A stretch of 48,996 bases of DNA from Mycobacterium parascrofulaceum ATCC BAA-614. Lineage in GTDB: Bacteria > Actinomycetota > Actinomycetes > Mycobacteriales > Mycobacteriaceae. Below the pieces are notes generated by a model that had not been told where the DNA came from, searched no databases, and was given only the letters and a program-made list of their open reading frames with translations. The stretch lies in assembly GCF_000164135.1 (NCBI RefSeq), contig NZ_GG770554.1, forward strand, positions 851,495 to 900,490, read 5' to 3'. The position numbers and the translations under genes were made by a program. Below, piece after piece: positions 1 through 7,753 of the stretch (positions are counted from its first letter, which is position 1; each line of letters begins with the position of its first letter).

Positions 1-2
1 CT

Positions 3-173
3 CGAAGTAGAGCCCAGGCACCTATGTACCATCCAACGTGGAATTACTTTGCCAAAGGGGTTCGGGTGGCGGAACGGGCTGTGCAGTACGCACGCGAATA
101 TCCGCGGGCGCGGGAGCGGCTGTACCTGTTGGACGAGTTCGACCAGATCCGCGAGTACTTCGGCGATGTGTGA
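3..173 (+). CDS. C-terminal fragment of an unidentified protein
   Basis: An open frame runs in from the left edge and stops at TGA 171-173, giving 56 residues ending in ...REYFGDV. The fragment is rich in aromatic and charged residues and looks like coding sequence. Its stop overlaps the GTG start of the downstream cytochrome P450 in the four bases GTGA, so the two genes are probably co-transcribed and translationally coupled. I do not recognise the family. A partner in secondary metabolism would fit the P450 neighbour, but that is only inference from context. Confidence 0.5.
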   Translation, partial: RSRAQAPMYHPTWNYFAKGVRVAERAVQYAREYPRARERLYLLDEFDQIREYFGDV

Positions 174-1321
174 GTGCGTCGGGGCAGCTGCGGCCTGGGA
201 TAGATCACCCCTCACCGATCGGTGGGAAGTTGCTGCCTGATTTCTTCACAGCGGACCGCAGCGAGCTTTGGGACGCGCTGCGCAAGCGCGGGCCGGTCGT
301 GTTTATCGAGGACAGCGCGTTTATGAATGGCTATTGCCTCACACGGGCCGATGACGTGCTCGCAGCGCTGCGTAACCCAGAAGTGTTTTCGCATAACGCT
401 GTGGATCGGCCGGACCATGCGCGTTGGCGCGCGATCTTGCAGCCCTTATTGAGTGCCACCGCGGTGAAACAGATGCAACCCGCGTTGCAAGATCAGGCCG
501 CGGCGGTGGTCGAAGCCGTGGCCGCGCAGGGTAGTTGCGAGGTGATCGCCGATGTTGCGGAGCCATTCGCGGCTCAGGTTCTTCTGACCGTGTTGGGGTT
601 GCCGCCGCAAGACGGGCATAGGTTGCTGCGCTGGGAGAAAGCGCTGTGGGCGATCCAGCGGGCGCCTCTGACCGCGGGCACAGGTGTCCCTTTCGCGGAT
701 TTGGTGCAAAAAGTTGAGATGCTCGCCTATTTGGCGGAGGCTTTCGCGCAGCGCCGCGCCAGCCCCGATATTGCGGGTGTTATGTCCGGGTTGGTTGCCG
801 GTGACGAAGGGTTCGACGACGCTGACGCGTGCGCGGTAGTTGAGATGCTCATCGCCGCGGGCATTACGCCGTTCAGAAGCGCGGTGGGTTTCGTGTTTCT
901 CGACCTTGCCCGCGACCCGCGGCTATGCGCTTCGCTGCGCGAAAACCCAGCCGGGATTGAGGGATTCGTCGAAGACGTGCTGCGCCGCGAGCCGCCTGCC
1001 CCGGTGATTATCCGCAGGGCCGCGCAGAACGTCACCGTGGCGGGTGTCGAGATACCGGCAGGGGCTTGGGTCGGGCTGTGCGTAGGGGCGGCCATCCAAG
1101 AAGACCTGGCGGCCGGCCACGGGTCGCGGGCGGACTACTGGGCGTTCGGCGGGGGCCCGCACCGCTGTGTGGCCGTCAGTCTGGCGAAAACAGCGTTGAC
1201 TGTGTTGGTCAGCGAATGGTTACGCACTATCCCCGCGTTCGGGTTGGATGCTGAGTCCGTGCCGCCGGTTATCCTCGAGGAGGCGGTCCGGCTGTCGAGT
1301 TTGCCGCTGCGCTGGCATTGA
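170..1321 (+). CDS. Cytochrome P450, atypical short form
   Basis: A protein of 383 aa with the P450 layout: a C-helix HxxxR-like DHARWR (residues 82-87), an I-helix AAGIT at 229-233, and a heme-ligand loop FGGGPHRC with Cys333. Start GTG 170 is chosen because it overlaps the upstream stop (GTGA); the open frame continues further upstream but without P450 similarity. Two oddities are visible. The usual ExxR of the K helix reads D-V-L-R (269-272), with Asp in place of Glu. The stretch between the PAG of the beta region (297-299) and the heme loop is about ten residues shorter than usual and lacks the common NRDP...F.DP...FD segment. The fold and heme ligand are likely, but activity is uncertain. 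Substrate unknown. Confidence 0.75.
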   Translation: MSASGQLRPGIDHPSPIGGKLLPDFFTADRSELWDALRKRGPVVFIEDSAFMNGYCLTRADDVLAALRNPEVFSHNAVDRPDHARWRAILQPLLSATAVKQMQPALQDQAAAVVEAVAAQGSCEVIADVAEPFAAQVLLTVLGLPPQDGHRLLRWEKALWAIQRAPLTAGTGVPFADLVQKVEMLAYLAEAFAQRRASPDIAGVMSGLVAGDEGFDDADACAVVEMLIAAGITPFRSAVGFVFLDLARDPRLCASLRENPAGIEGFVEDVLRREPPAPVIIRRAAQNVTVAGVEIPAGAWVGLCVGAAIQEDLAAGHGSRADYWAFGGGPHRCVAVSLAKTALTVLVSEWLRTIPAFGLDAESVPPVILEEAVRLSSLPLRWH

Positions 1322-1555
1322 ATCAGACCGCGGGCGGGTGATTGCCGTAGCTGCCGCGCTGGTCGCTGGCGAGCACCTGGGCGTGCTGCCGGTCGGCTCG
1401 GGAGATGATCGCCGTCCGAGCGGCAACAGACTGCTCCGCGCCGGCGGTCCGCGGTGCACCACGCCTGCCGTCTCGGAACCTCTCAGCTGGGCACGCCGGG
1501 GCATTCGACATCGAAGTAGGTGGCGTAAAACAGTCATCTAACTGCTTAAACGCTC
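1322..1555. other. Intergenic stretch without a convincing gene
   Basis: Between the P450 stop and the left attachment repeat there are only short overlapping open frames on both strands, with no recognisable protein pattern and no clear ribosome binding site. It is host DNA just outside the element and may be a relic. I see no terminator hairpin here. Confidence 0.5.
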
Positions 1556-1577
1556 GGTGCCCCCGGCAGGATTCGAA
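1556..1577. repeat. Left attachment site core (attL)
   Basis: Identical over 22 bp to 17369-17390, the 3' part of tRNA-Arg. It begins GGTGCCCCCGG and ends GATTCGAA; identity stops at both ends. The T-loop sequence TTCGAA is at the inner (element) edge. No complete tRNA can be folded here, so this is the leftover copy made by site-specific integration. Confidence 0.9.
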
Positions 1578-1592
1578 TTAGCCGACGAGTAC

Positions 1593-1718
1593 CGTGCAAT
1601 ATTGCCGGTGACCACGCCAAACGCCCGAATACCTGCATCTACCAGCGAAGATCAACGTTGCGAACCGTGAGGTTCTGTCGGGTTCCGCTATGGTCACTAT
1701 TGCACGGAGATTGCACGG
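1593..1718. promoter_or_regulatory. Candidate integrase arm-type sites, left end
   Basis: Three TTGCACG-type heptamers lie between the att core and the integrase start: an inverted, 6-of-7 version CGTGCAA at 1593-1599 and two direct copies at 1700-1706 and 1711-1717, starts 11 bp apart. The same pair with the same 11-bp spacing recurs at the right end (17325-17331, 17336-17342). Tyrosine integrases of the lambda and L5 type use short arm sites at both ends of attP. The role is inferred from position and symmetry. Confidence 0.6.
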
Positions 1719-1733
1719 CGACGGGAGTGGAGC

Positions 1734-2897
1734 ATGGCGGGTCAGAGGGCGGCGGCGAAGGGTGAGCGCACGCGGCGGTCGTTCGGGCGGATGCGCCAAC
1801 TGCCCTCGGGCCGCTGGCAGGCGTCCTACCTCCACAACGGGGCGGTCTACAAAGCGTTGGCGACCTTCCCGACCAAGAGCAGCGCCGGGCACTGGCTACA
1901 GGCCGAGGAGGACTTGATCGACCTCGACCGCCGCCGACCGGGGGAGTGGACGCCGCCCGCCGAACGCGCCGCCCGCCGCCAGGCCGAGAAGCTGACGTTG
2001 CGCACCTACGCCAATACGTGGCTGGACAACAAGACCAAGCTGGCCCGGCGCACACGCGACAACTACCGGGGCCACCTCGACAACCACATCCTTCCGGCGC
2101 TCGGCGACCTCGGGCTGGCCGAGATCACGCCCGAGCACGTCCGCACGTGGTTCGCCGGGCTGGGCACCGAGCACGACACCCGCAACGCGCAGGCGTACGC
2201 GGTCCTCAACGGGGTGTTCAACACCGCCGTGGCCGACGACCTCATCGACCGCAACCCGTGCCGGATCAAGGGCGCGGCACAGGTGAAGCACGCCAAGCGG
2301 TCGGTGGTGCTGCTCGACGCCGCCCAACTGACCGAGTTGGCCGTCAAGATGCCCGACGACGCCCGTCTGGCCGTGCTGCTGGCCGGGTGGTGCGGGCTGC
2401 GCAAAGGGGAGGTGTTCGCGTTGCGCCGTTGCGACATCGCCGCCGACGGGTCCACCGTGCGCATCGAACGGGCGGTGACGTACCGGGAGGGCAAGTTCGA
2501 GGTGGGGCCGACCAAGACGCGCGAGTCGCGGCGCGTGGTCAGTGTGCCGCCGCACGTCCGGCCCGCCGTCCTCGACCACCTCGCCCGCCACACCGCCGAG
2601 GGCGACGAGGCGCTGGTGTTCACCGAACCGTCCACCGGGTCGTTCGCGGGGGAGAAGCGGTTCCGCACGGCGTGGGAGGCCGCGCGCGAGGCAATCGGAC
2701 AGCCTGAGTTGCACTTCCACGACCTGCGCCACGCGGCGGGCGTGATGGCCGCACAGACTGGCGCGACGTTGCGCGAGTTGATGGACCGGCTCGGCCACAC
2801 GTCGCCCAACATGTCGATGCGCTACCAGCACACCGCCGAGGGCCGCGCCGCCGCGCTGGCCGACAAACTTTCCGCGCTAGCCGCGACAACACCGTAA
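1734..2897 (+). CDS. int: Tyrosine site-specific integrase
   Basis: A 387-aa phage-type integrase. Residues 1-60 resemble an arm-binding domain with the GRMRQLPSGRWQASY pattern, about 85-180 is the SAM-like core-binding domain, and 190-387 the catalytic domain. The catalytic set is visible: Arg223 (GLRKGE), Lys261 (PTKT), His329-x-x-Arg332 (HDLRH), His355 (LGHTS) and the nucleophile Tyr364 (MRYQH). It would catalyse recombination between the element attP and the 3' end of tRNA-Arg, and excision with a directionality factor. It sits next to attL, as is usual. Start ATG 1734 follows a purine-rich GGGAGTGG. Its stop codon lies inside a copy of the element-wide repeat (2885-2914). Confidence 0.97.
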   Translation: MAGQRAAAKGERTRRSFGRMRQLPSGRWQASYLHNGAVYKALATFPTKSSAGHWLQAEEDLIDLDRRRPGEWTPPAERAARRQAEKLTLRTYANTWLDNKTKLARRTRDNYRGHLDNHILPALGDLGLAEITPEHVRTWFAGLGTEHDTRNAQAYAVLNGVFNTAVADDLIDRNPCRIKGAAQVKHAKRSVVLLDAAQLTELAVKMPDDARLAVLLAGWCGLRKGEVFALRRCDIAADGSTVRIERAVTYREGKFEVGPTKTRESRRVVSVPPHVRPAVLDHLARHTAEGDEALVFTEPSTGSFAGEKRFRTAWEAAREAIGQPELHFHDLRHAAGVMAAQTGATLRELMDRLGHTSPNMSMRYQHTAEGRAAALADKLSALAATTP

Positions 2898-2914
2898 ATG
2901 TCGGGAAACTCAAC
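2885..2914 (+). repeat. Dispersed element repeat, copy 1
   Basis: The 24 bases from 2885 (GACAACACCGTAAA followed by TGTCGGGAAA) match 3852-3875 with one difference, and occur inverted at 7202-7224 with few changes. This copy spans the integrase stop codon and is followed by ACTCAAC. A looser copy is at 6988-7010 and another at 3911-3933. It is not palindromic, so it could be a regulator site or an iteron. Function unknown. Confidence 0.7.
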
Positions 2915-2971
2915 GCGCGCAACCTAATTCGTTCGGCGCGTTTCGCGCGCAATGTGGCGCAACCCCACGAA

Positions 2972-3003
2972 CCCGCGCTATATTTGCGGCGTTACAGCGC
3001 GGG
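2972..3003 (+). promoter_or_regulatory. Candidate promoter inside an inverted repeat
   Basis: A perfect 8-bp inverted repeat CCCGCGCT (2972-2979) / AGCGCGGG (2996-3003) brackets TATATT at 2979-2984, a good -10 hexamer and a rare AT-rich word here. It lies 90 bp before the excisionase-like gene. I see no good -35. It could be an operator-overlapped promoter for the early genes. Confidence 0.4.
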
Positions 3004-3075
3004 ATTGGCCCGCCATGACCCGAGGCGACCACCCGGCCTCCTCGGATTACGGCGAGGTCAGAGGAGAGACCCGTT

Positions 3076-3291
3076 ATGTCCCGCAGCACCACACCTGAGT
3101 TCGAGTCCCTACGGTCGGCGTCAGCCCGCACCGGCTACTCGATCTACACGTTCCGCGAGAAGATCGCCGCCGGTGAGTTGCCCGCGTACCGGATCAGCGA
3201 CAAGCCCGGCAGCGCCATGCGTGTCAAAGTCGCCGACGTGAACGCGCTGCTCAAGCCCGTCATCCCCGCCACCATCCAGGCATCGCGATGA
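3076..3291 (+). CDS. Excisionase-like HTH protein
   Basis: A 71-aa protein with a MerR/HTH_17-like pattern: a helix-turn-helix over residues about 15-35 (ARTGYSIYTFREKIAAG), then the wing ELPAYRISDKPG...VKVADV and NALL. Small proteins of this type next to an integrase commonly act as recombination directionality factors, as in mycobacterial prophage phiRv1. ATG 3076 is preceded by AGGAGAG. Its stop overlaps the start of the next gene (ATGA). It could also be a transcription regulator; 3962-4186 encodes a second protein of similar fold. Confidence 0.65.
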   Translation: MSRSTTPEFESLRSASARTGYSIYTFREKIAAGELPAYRISDKPGSAMRVKVADVNALLKPVIPATIQASR

Positions 3292-3710
3292 TCCCCGCTG
3301 TGCCGGGTACGGAGGTCGTGTTCAGTGAGCGTTCTGACCGCCCCAGCCCGTTCGACTACTACGAACTGCCCCCATCTCTGCCGGTGATGGCGTGGGACGA
3401 CGACGGCAGCCCGTTGGTCATCGACCATGACGCCAGAGACCCCCGGCTCGTTCGCGCTGCTGACATGGCGGCGGGCGGCTGGGTGATCGAGGTTGTCGTT
3501 CACCCTCGCCCCGTCATCGCCGAGACCCACGGCACCGTCGCTCTCTACAGGCCAGAGCCGGGCACGCTTTCGGAGCGTGCCGTCGTCGCCTGGGACGCCG
3601 AGGGCTACGCCCTGGTGCCGGGCGGTGAGTCGGGCCGTCTGGTACGCGCAGTTGGGCCGGGCGCGGATTACGGGGTGTTCTGGGCTGTCACGCATGGGAG
3701 CGTGGAGTGA
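3288..3710 (+). CDS. Hypothetical protein, 140 aa
   Basis: Translationally coupled to the preceding gene through an ATGA overlap. The protein is acidic and rich in Pro, Gly, Asp and Trp, with several short beta-type segments (WVIEVVVHPRPV, GTVALYRPEPG, RAVVAWDAEGYALVP) and no predicted membrane segment or catalytic motif that I can see. I do not recognise it. Position among early genes suggests a regulatory or host-takeover role, but nothing in the sequence shows it. Confidence 0.6.
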   Translation: MIPAVPGTEVVFSERSDRPSPFDYYELPPSLPVMAWDDDGSPLVIDHDARDPRLVRAADMAAGGWVIEVVVHPRPVIAETHGTVALYRPEPGTLSERAVVAWDAEGYALVPGGESGRLVRAVGPGADYGVFWAVTHGSVE

Positions 3711-3787
3711 GCGCGCCGCCCGTGGCCAGCCTGGAACACAAACGACGCCGACACGCGCGTGTGCGGCAGGCGACTTTTACGGCATGA
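3707..3787 (+). CDS. Possible 26-aa basic peptide
   Basis: GTG 3707 overlaps the stop of the previous gene (GTGA), and the frame runs 26 codons to TGA 3785-3787. The product is very basic (EHKRRRHARVRQ). The overlap style is the one used throughout this element, but the peptide is short and may be chance. Confidence 0.25.
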   Translation: MSAPPVASLEHKRRRHARVRQATFTA

Positions 3788-3961
3788 CTTCCCCGAACGG
3801 GTCGGGATTGTTGCCCACAGCCACCGGCCAGTACGCCGAAAACTCAACGGGGACAACACCGTAAACGTCGGGAAAGTGGCCGGTTCGTGGCCCGGCGCGT
3901 GCACACCCACGCCGTAACGTCGGGACACGCAACGACATTCGCAGATAGGGAGGTGTGACCG
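3788..3961. promoter_or_regulatory. Intergenic control region with two element repeats
   Basis: No gene here. It holds copy 2 of the dispersed repeat (3852-3875, preceded by AACTCAAC at 3841-3848) and a weaker copy CCGTAACGTCGGGACA at 3912-3927. It ends in GGGAGGTG, the ribosome binding site for the HTH gene at 3962. Confidence 0.5.
3852..3875 (+). repeat. Dispersed element repeat, copy 2
   Basis: Same 24-base unit as 2885-2908 with a single T-to-C difference. It lies upstream of the HTH gene at 3962. Confidence 0.7.
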
Positions 3962-4186
3962 ATGACCGCAGTCACCTTCGCCAACCCCGACGCGCTGTTC
4001 ACGTCCAAGCACGTGGCCGACCACCGCCACATGACCGAGAACGCGCTAGCGCAAGAGCGGTGGCGTGGCGAGGGGCCGCGCTACCGCAAGCTCGGCAACC
4101 GCGTCTATTACCTGGCGTCGGACCTCAAGGCATGGCTGGACGCCCACGTTGTTGAGACGAAACCCGCAGGGGCACAACGTGATTAG
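3962..4186 (+). CDS. HTH_17/AlpA-type DNA-binding protein
   Basis: A 74-aa protein with a clear winged-HTH excisionase/AlpA pattern: residues about 12-32 form the HTH (TSKHVADHRHMTENALAQERW), followed by GPRYRKLGNRVYYLASDLKAWLD, the wing and last helix typical of this family. Roles in the family include recombination directionality, control of integrase, and regulation of satellite or prophage early genes. It is preceded by a strong GGGAGGTG and lies directly upstream of the replication gene, so a link to replication control is plausible. Which of the two HTH proteins is the excisionase cannot be decided from sequence. Confidence 0.7.
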   Translation: MTAVTFANPDALFTSKHVADHRHMTENALAQERWRGEGPRYRKLGNRVYYLASDLKAWLDAHVVETKPAGAQRD

Positions 4187-4202
4187 GCCGTAGATGCAGT
4201 GA

Positions 4203-4250
4203 TGCCGTCCGGCGCGCGCGTTTGGCTTCGGCGCGATGTGCCGGACGGCA
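4203..4250 (+). terminator. Hairpin between the HTH gene and the primase
   Basis: A perfect 11-bp inverted repeat, TGCCGTCCGGC (4203-4213) and GCCGGACGGCA (4240-4250), closes a GC-rich loop. No T-run follows, which is common for mycobacterial hairpins. It may partly terminate the upstream transcript or shape the primase leader. Confidence 0.45.
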
Positions 4251-4321
4251 CCACTCCCAACGACGACTCCGACGAGAGTCAGTCCCCCTCCGCTGGACAC
4301 CACCCAAACAGAAGGAACACG

Positions 4322-6874
4322 GTGAATAATACCTCCGAAGTCGGTGACCGCGCCGAGGCGTTGACCGCGCTGCTGGCCAATGCGCCCAAGGCCGACGACC
4401 ACGACGGCGTGCGCGGCTATCTGCACGGCCTGGCCGCGCTCGGCTGCGCGCCCATCCTGGTCTACCCGGCCAGCAAGAAACCCGCCGACGTGCGGACGCC
4501 GCAGAAACGGCGCGCCGAGGACAAGGTTGCCCGCGATGCCGCGCGCGCGGCGGGTCACCGCGCACCGCACGCCGTCAAGTCGCAGGCCGGGGTCCACCTG
4601 GCCACCGCCGACACGACCGTGCTCGACGCCTACCTGGACCGCTACGTCGAGACGTTCGGCGGCGCGGTGGAGGTCAATGTCGCGGTGTCGCTGGGCCGCA
4701 GCCGCCTCGTCGTGGTCGATTGCGACACCACCGAACAACTCGCCGCGTTCCTGGCCGACGCCGAGGCGGACCCCGACACCGCGCCGACGGTGCGCACGCC
4801 GGGGATGCTCGGCCCCGACGGCGTGACGCTGGTGCACCGCGACGGCGGGCACTACTACTTCGCGGTGCCCGATGGCGTCGAGTTACCGCCGGGTCCGCCG
4901 GGGGCGATGAAGGTGGGCGGGGATGACGGCTACTCGGTGATGTGGGGCGTGGGCAACTACGTCCTCACGCCGCCCAGCGTGCGCCCCGAGGGGGTCTATG
5001 CCGCGACGGGCGAGAACGTCTACGAGCTTCCCGACTGGCTGGCCGAAACCATTGCCGCGCACGGGCGCACCTACGCCGAGCACGCGCGGCGCAGCCTGGC
5101 CCGCGCGGACACAGCCGCCGAGCCGGTCGCCCGGTGGGGTGCCGCCGTGCCGTGGGCCGCGATCCTCGAACCCGCCGGGTGGACGCCGGTCGGCAAGGCC
5201 GACGGCTGCGGGTGCCCGATGTGGACCGCGCCCGGCGTCCACGGCAACCCGAAGTCGGCGACGGCGCACGAGCCGGGCTGCGAGCGGTGGACCGACTCGC
5301 CGGACCCGCCGCTGCACGTCTGGACCGACAACCCCGGCGACCCGTGGGCGGGCCGCATCGCCGCGACCGGCAAGCCGACGTTCAGCAAGTTGCAGGCGAT
5401 CGCGCTGCTGCACTACGACGGCAAGGAGGGGGCGGCGATGGACGCGCTGGGCATCGACCTGACCGACGGCGACGAGATGGCGGTGGATGACGCGGACGTG
5501 CTGTTCCTCAACAACTACCGCAACGCCCCGGCGGACACCGCCGCCGACGACCGTGCCGGGGCCACGCAGCTACCCGAGGAGTTCTGGTCGGCGCACCCCG
5601 TACTAGGCCACATCCGCGCGTTCGCGCACTACGGCGTCAACTCAGCCGATGCGGTCATCGGCGCGGCGTTGGTGCGGCTGTCGGCACACCTGGACCCATG
5701 CGTGCGCATCGACACCGGGGTGAAGCGACCGTTGCCGCTCAACATGTTCGCGGGCATCGTCGGGTCGGCGGGCACCGGCAAGTCGTCGGCCTATCACGCC
5801 TCGGCGGACCTGCTGGCGTTCGAGTTCGGCAACTTGCTCGACAACGACCTCATTGCCCGCGCCGACGAGGTGCCGCCCGAGTTGCCGGTGGGGTCTGGCC
5901 CCGGCGTGGCCGAGGCGTTCATGGGCACCGTGCCCGACCCCGCCGACCCCACGATGAAGACCAAGGTGCGCAAGCAGGTCCGGCACAAGGCGCTGTTCCA
6001 CTCCGACGAGGGCGCGGGGCTGGTGTCGGGCATCCTCGACAACAAGCGCGGCCAGGACATCGGGCCGACGCTGCGCGCCGCGTGGACCGGAGCGGTGCTG
6101 GGCCAGGCGAACGCCAGCGCCGAGCGCACCCGGCAGGTCCGCGACTACGCCGTGGGGCTGTGCGTCGGGTTCCAGTTGGAGGCGCTGGCGGCGCTGTCCA
6201 CCGAGGAGCAGTTGGAGTACGGCACCCCGCAGCGGTTCGTCTACGTGTCCGCCACCGACCCGTCCATCCCCGACGACGCGCCCGCCGACCCCGGCCCGCT
6301 GACGGTGAGGCTGCCCCACCGCCCAATGCGCTACGACGCCGAGTTGCGCGACCGTGCCCGCCGCGAGGCGCTGGCCCGTGCGCGCGGCGACGGCGACGAG
6401 GGCGGGGACAACGACCCGATGAACGCCCACCGTCCGGCACTGGTGGCCCGGTGCGCCGCGCTGCTGGTCATCCTCTGCGACCCCGACCGCACCGAGGTCC
6501 ACGCCGACGACGTGGCGCTGGCCGAGATGCTGCTGGACACGTCGGCCCGGTTGCACGCCGTCGCGATGGAGTGGCGGCGGGAGCGGGAGACCGCCGAGCG
6601 CGAGCGCCAGTTGCAGGGCCGCATCCGCGAGCACGTCGCCACCGCCGTCGCACTCGACCAACGCGGTGACGACATGGCGCGGCTCGGCGACCGCATCGTG
6701 GCCTACGTCGATGACGCGGGCGGGTCGGTGCAGTGGACGGGGAAGTCGGGGTTGCGCCGGGCCAAGTTCAACAACGCCGAGCGCACGCTGGCCGACGCCG
6801 CCCTGGCGAAGTTGACCAACGAGGACGGGCCGTTGGTGCGCGACGGCAACACGGTGCGCCAACGTGTTAGCTGA
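4322..6874 (+). CDS. Primase-polymerase / helicase fusion replication protein
   Basis: An 850-aa protein with two parts. The N-terminal AEP prim-pol domain shows VVDCD (metal-binding Asp133 and Asp135), a GGHYYF His motif at 175-180 and GVGNYVLTPPS at 209-219. Residues about 275-330 form a Trp/Cys-rich linker common in actinophage primases. The C-terminal P-loop ATPase (DUF3987-like helicase) has Walker A GSAGTGKS at 481-488 and an acidic HSDEGAGLV motif about 80 residues later. Start GTG 4322 is chosen because AGAAGGA precedes it; the frame stays open to 4199, but that stretch holds the hairpin at 4203-4250. The product should prime and unwind DNA for autonomous replication of the excised element. 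An iteron region follows immediately, as in SaPIs. Confidence 0.88.
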   Translation: MNNTSEVGDRAEALTALLANAPKADDHDGVRGYLHGLAALGCAPILVYPASKKPADVRTPQKRRAEDKVARDAARAAGHRAPHAVKSQAGVHLATADTTVLDAYLDRYVETFGGAVEVNVAVSLGRSRLVVVDCDTTEQLAAFLADAEADPDTAPTVRTPGMLGPDGVTLVHRDGGHYYFAVPDGVELPPGPPGAMKVGGDDGYSVMWGVGNYVLTPPSVRPEGVYAATGENVYELPDWLAETIAAHGRTYAEHARRSLARADTAAEPVARWGAAVPWAAILEPAGWTPVGKADGCGCPMWTAPGVHGNPKSATAHEPGCERWTDSPDPPLHVWTDNPGDPWAGRIAATGKPTFSKLQAIALLHYDGKEGAAMDALGIDLTDGDEMAVDDADVLFLNNYRNAPADTAADDRAGATQLPEEFWSAHPVLGHIRAFAHYGVNSADAVIGAALVRLSAHLDPCVRIDTGVKRPLPLNMFAGIVGSAGTGKSSAYHASADLLAFEFGNLLDNDLIARADEVPPELPVGSGPGVAEAFMGTVPDPADPTMKTKVRKQVRHKALFHSDEGAGLVSGILDNKRGQDIGPTLRAAWTGAVLGQANASAERTRQVRDYAVGLCVGFQLEALAALSTEEQLEYGTPQRFVYVSATDPSIPDDAPADPGPLTVRLPHRPMRYDAELRDRARREALARARGDGDEGGDNDPMNAHRPALVARCAALLVILCDPDRTEVHADDVALAEMLLDTSARLHAVAMEWRRERETAERERQLQGRIREHVATAVALDQRGDDMARLGDRIVAYVDDAGGSVQWTGKSGLRRAKFNNAERTLADAALAKLTNEDGPLVRDGNTVRQRVS

Positions 6875-6879
6875 CCACT

Positions 6880-7084
6880 TGTCCCACCCAGGGGGGTGGG
6901 ACAGGGGTGGGACAGTCCCACCCACCCCCTCGCGCGCGCGCTCTATACGATCCAATTGACCTACCTATATTCCCTGGTCAGCGACTTGACCGTATTTGTC
7001 GGGGAACTCAAATCGGTCCCTCTCGCGCCCATAGGGCTGTCCCACCCCCCTACTTGTCCCACCCCTAACCGGGGGGGTGGGACA
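6880..7084. other. Candidate replication origin: iterons flanking an AT-rich core
   Basis: The 10-mer TGTCCCACCC or its complement occurs at 6880-6889 (+), 6894-6903 (-), 6905-6914 (-), 7038-7047 (+), 7055-7064 (+) and 7075-7084 (-), plus a 9/10 match at 6914-6923. The two clusters form hairpins and flank 6940-7016, which is clearly AT-richer (CTATACGATCCAATTGACC, CCTATATTCC) than the surrounding DNA and contains a loose copy of the dispersed repeat. SaPI origins are described as iteron sets flanking an AT-rich region next to the rep gene. Position right after the primase-helicase makes this the best origin candidate. The hairpins could alternatively be terminators. Confidence 0.6.
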
Positions 7085-7201
7085 GGTGTCGGGACAGCGG
7101 TTCTCGACGGTGGTCGGCGATAGCGGGACGGTCGGGCACACCGAGCGCGTCGGGCGGCTGCGGGACCGGGGTCGAGACCGTAATCGTCCACGCCCGCAAC
7201 G

Positions 7202-7224
7202 ACTTTCCCGACATTTACGGTGTT
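7202..7224 (-). repeat. Dispersed element repeat, inverted copy 3
   Basis: The complement reads ACACCGTAAATGTCGGGAAA, as in copies 1 and 2. It lies just upstream of the small-terminase-like gene, so all three good copies are at gene starts or ends in the left half of the element. Confidence 0.7.
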
Positions 7225-7258
7225 CTGGTATTGCACCCTAATGCGGTACAACTGCGGT

Positions 7259-7753
7259 ATGGCCCCCGTGATGTCCCGCCACGCCAGCCGCGAACGCGCC
7301 AAGGAAGCGTTCGAGCTACGCGCCAGCCGCCACTCCTGGCGCGAGGTCGCCGACCGCCTCGGCTACCGCAGCGTCGGTGCGGCGCAGACCGCAGTCGCCC
7401 GCCACGTCGCACGCGAACGGCGCGAGCCGTCAGCCACCTCCGTGGAGGCGCACAAGTTCGCCATCGAGACCCGCACCCGCGCGATGAGTCAGCGATTCGC
7501 GGCGGCATTCCGCAACGGCGACGACGACACGCTGGTGGCGCTCAACCGAGAGATCAGGGCCAACGAGGTGGAACTGGCCAAGCTGGGCGGGTACTACGCA
7601 CCCGAGCAGGTGGACGTGAACGTGACCCACGACGCCACCGCCATCATCGACCGCATGGAGTCCGAACTGCTGGCGCTGGTCGCCACCCGCCCGCCGCAGA
7701 ACGCCATCAGCGGCAACATCATCGACGCCGACGTGGAGGAGATCACCCGATGA
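7259..7753 (+). CDS. Terminase small subunit-like HTH protein
   Basis: A 164-aa protein. Residues about 5-45 form an HTH (RERAKEAFELRASRHSW, then REVADRLGYRSVGAAQTAV). The second half has the pattern of actinophage small terminases: FRNGDDDTLVALNREIRANEVELAKLGGYYAPEQVDV, a GD...R.....L.G...P...V signature. Small terminases recognise pac or cos DNA and hand it to TerL. The large subunit lies about 8 kb away (15501), unlike phages where the two are adjacent. ATG 7259 has no SD; TACAAC ends six bases upstream, so a leaderless start is possible. It overlaps the next gene (ATGA). It could also be a plain regulator. Confidence 0.5.
   Translation: MAPVMSRHASRERAKEAFELRASRHSWREVADRLGYRSVGAAQTAVARHVARERREPSATSVEAHKFAIETRTRAMSQRFAAAFRNGDDDTLVALNREIRANEVELAKLGGYYAPEQVDVNVTHDATAIIDRMESELLALVATRPPQNAISGNIIDADVEEITR

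Noticed and set aside
38..169. Upstream extension of the P450 frame to ATG 38
   Set aside because: This part has no P450 similarity and overlaps the better-formed upstream frame that ends at 173; GTG 170 overlaps that stop.
1556..1577. A second tRNA gene at the left element end
   Set aside because: Only the 3' tRNA portion is present; no D or anticodon arm can be found, so it is an attachment-site copy.
4199..4321. Upstream extension of the primase frame
   Set aside because: The stretch contains an 11-bp hairpin and no domain; GTG 4322 has an SD and fits the domain start.
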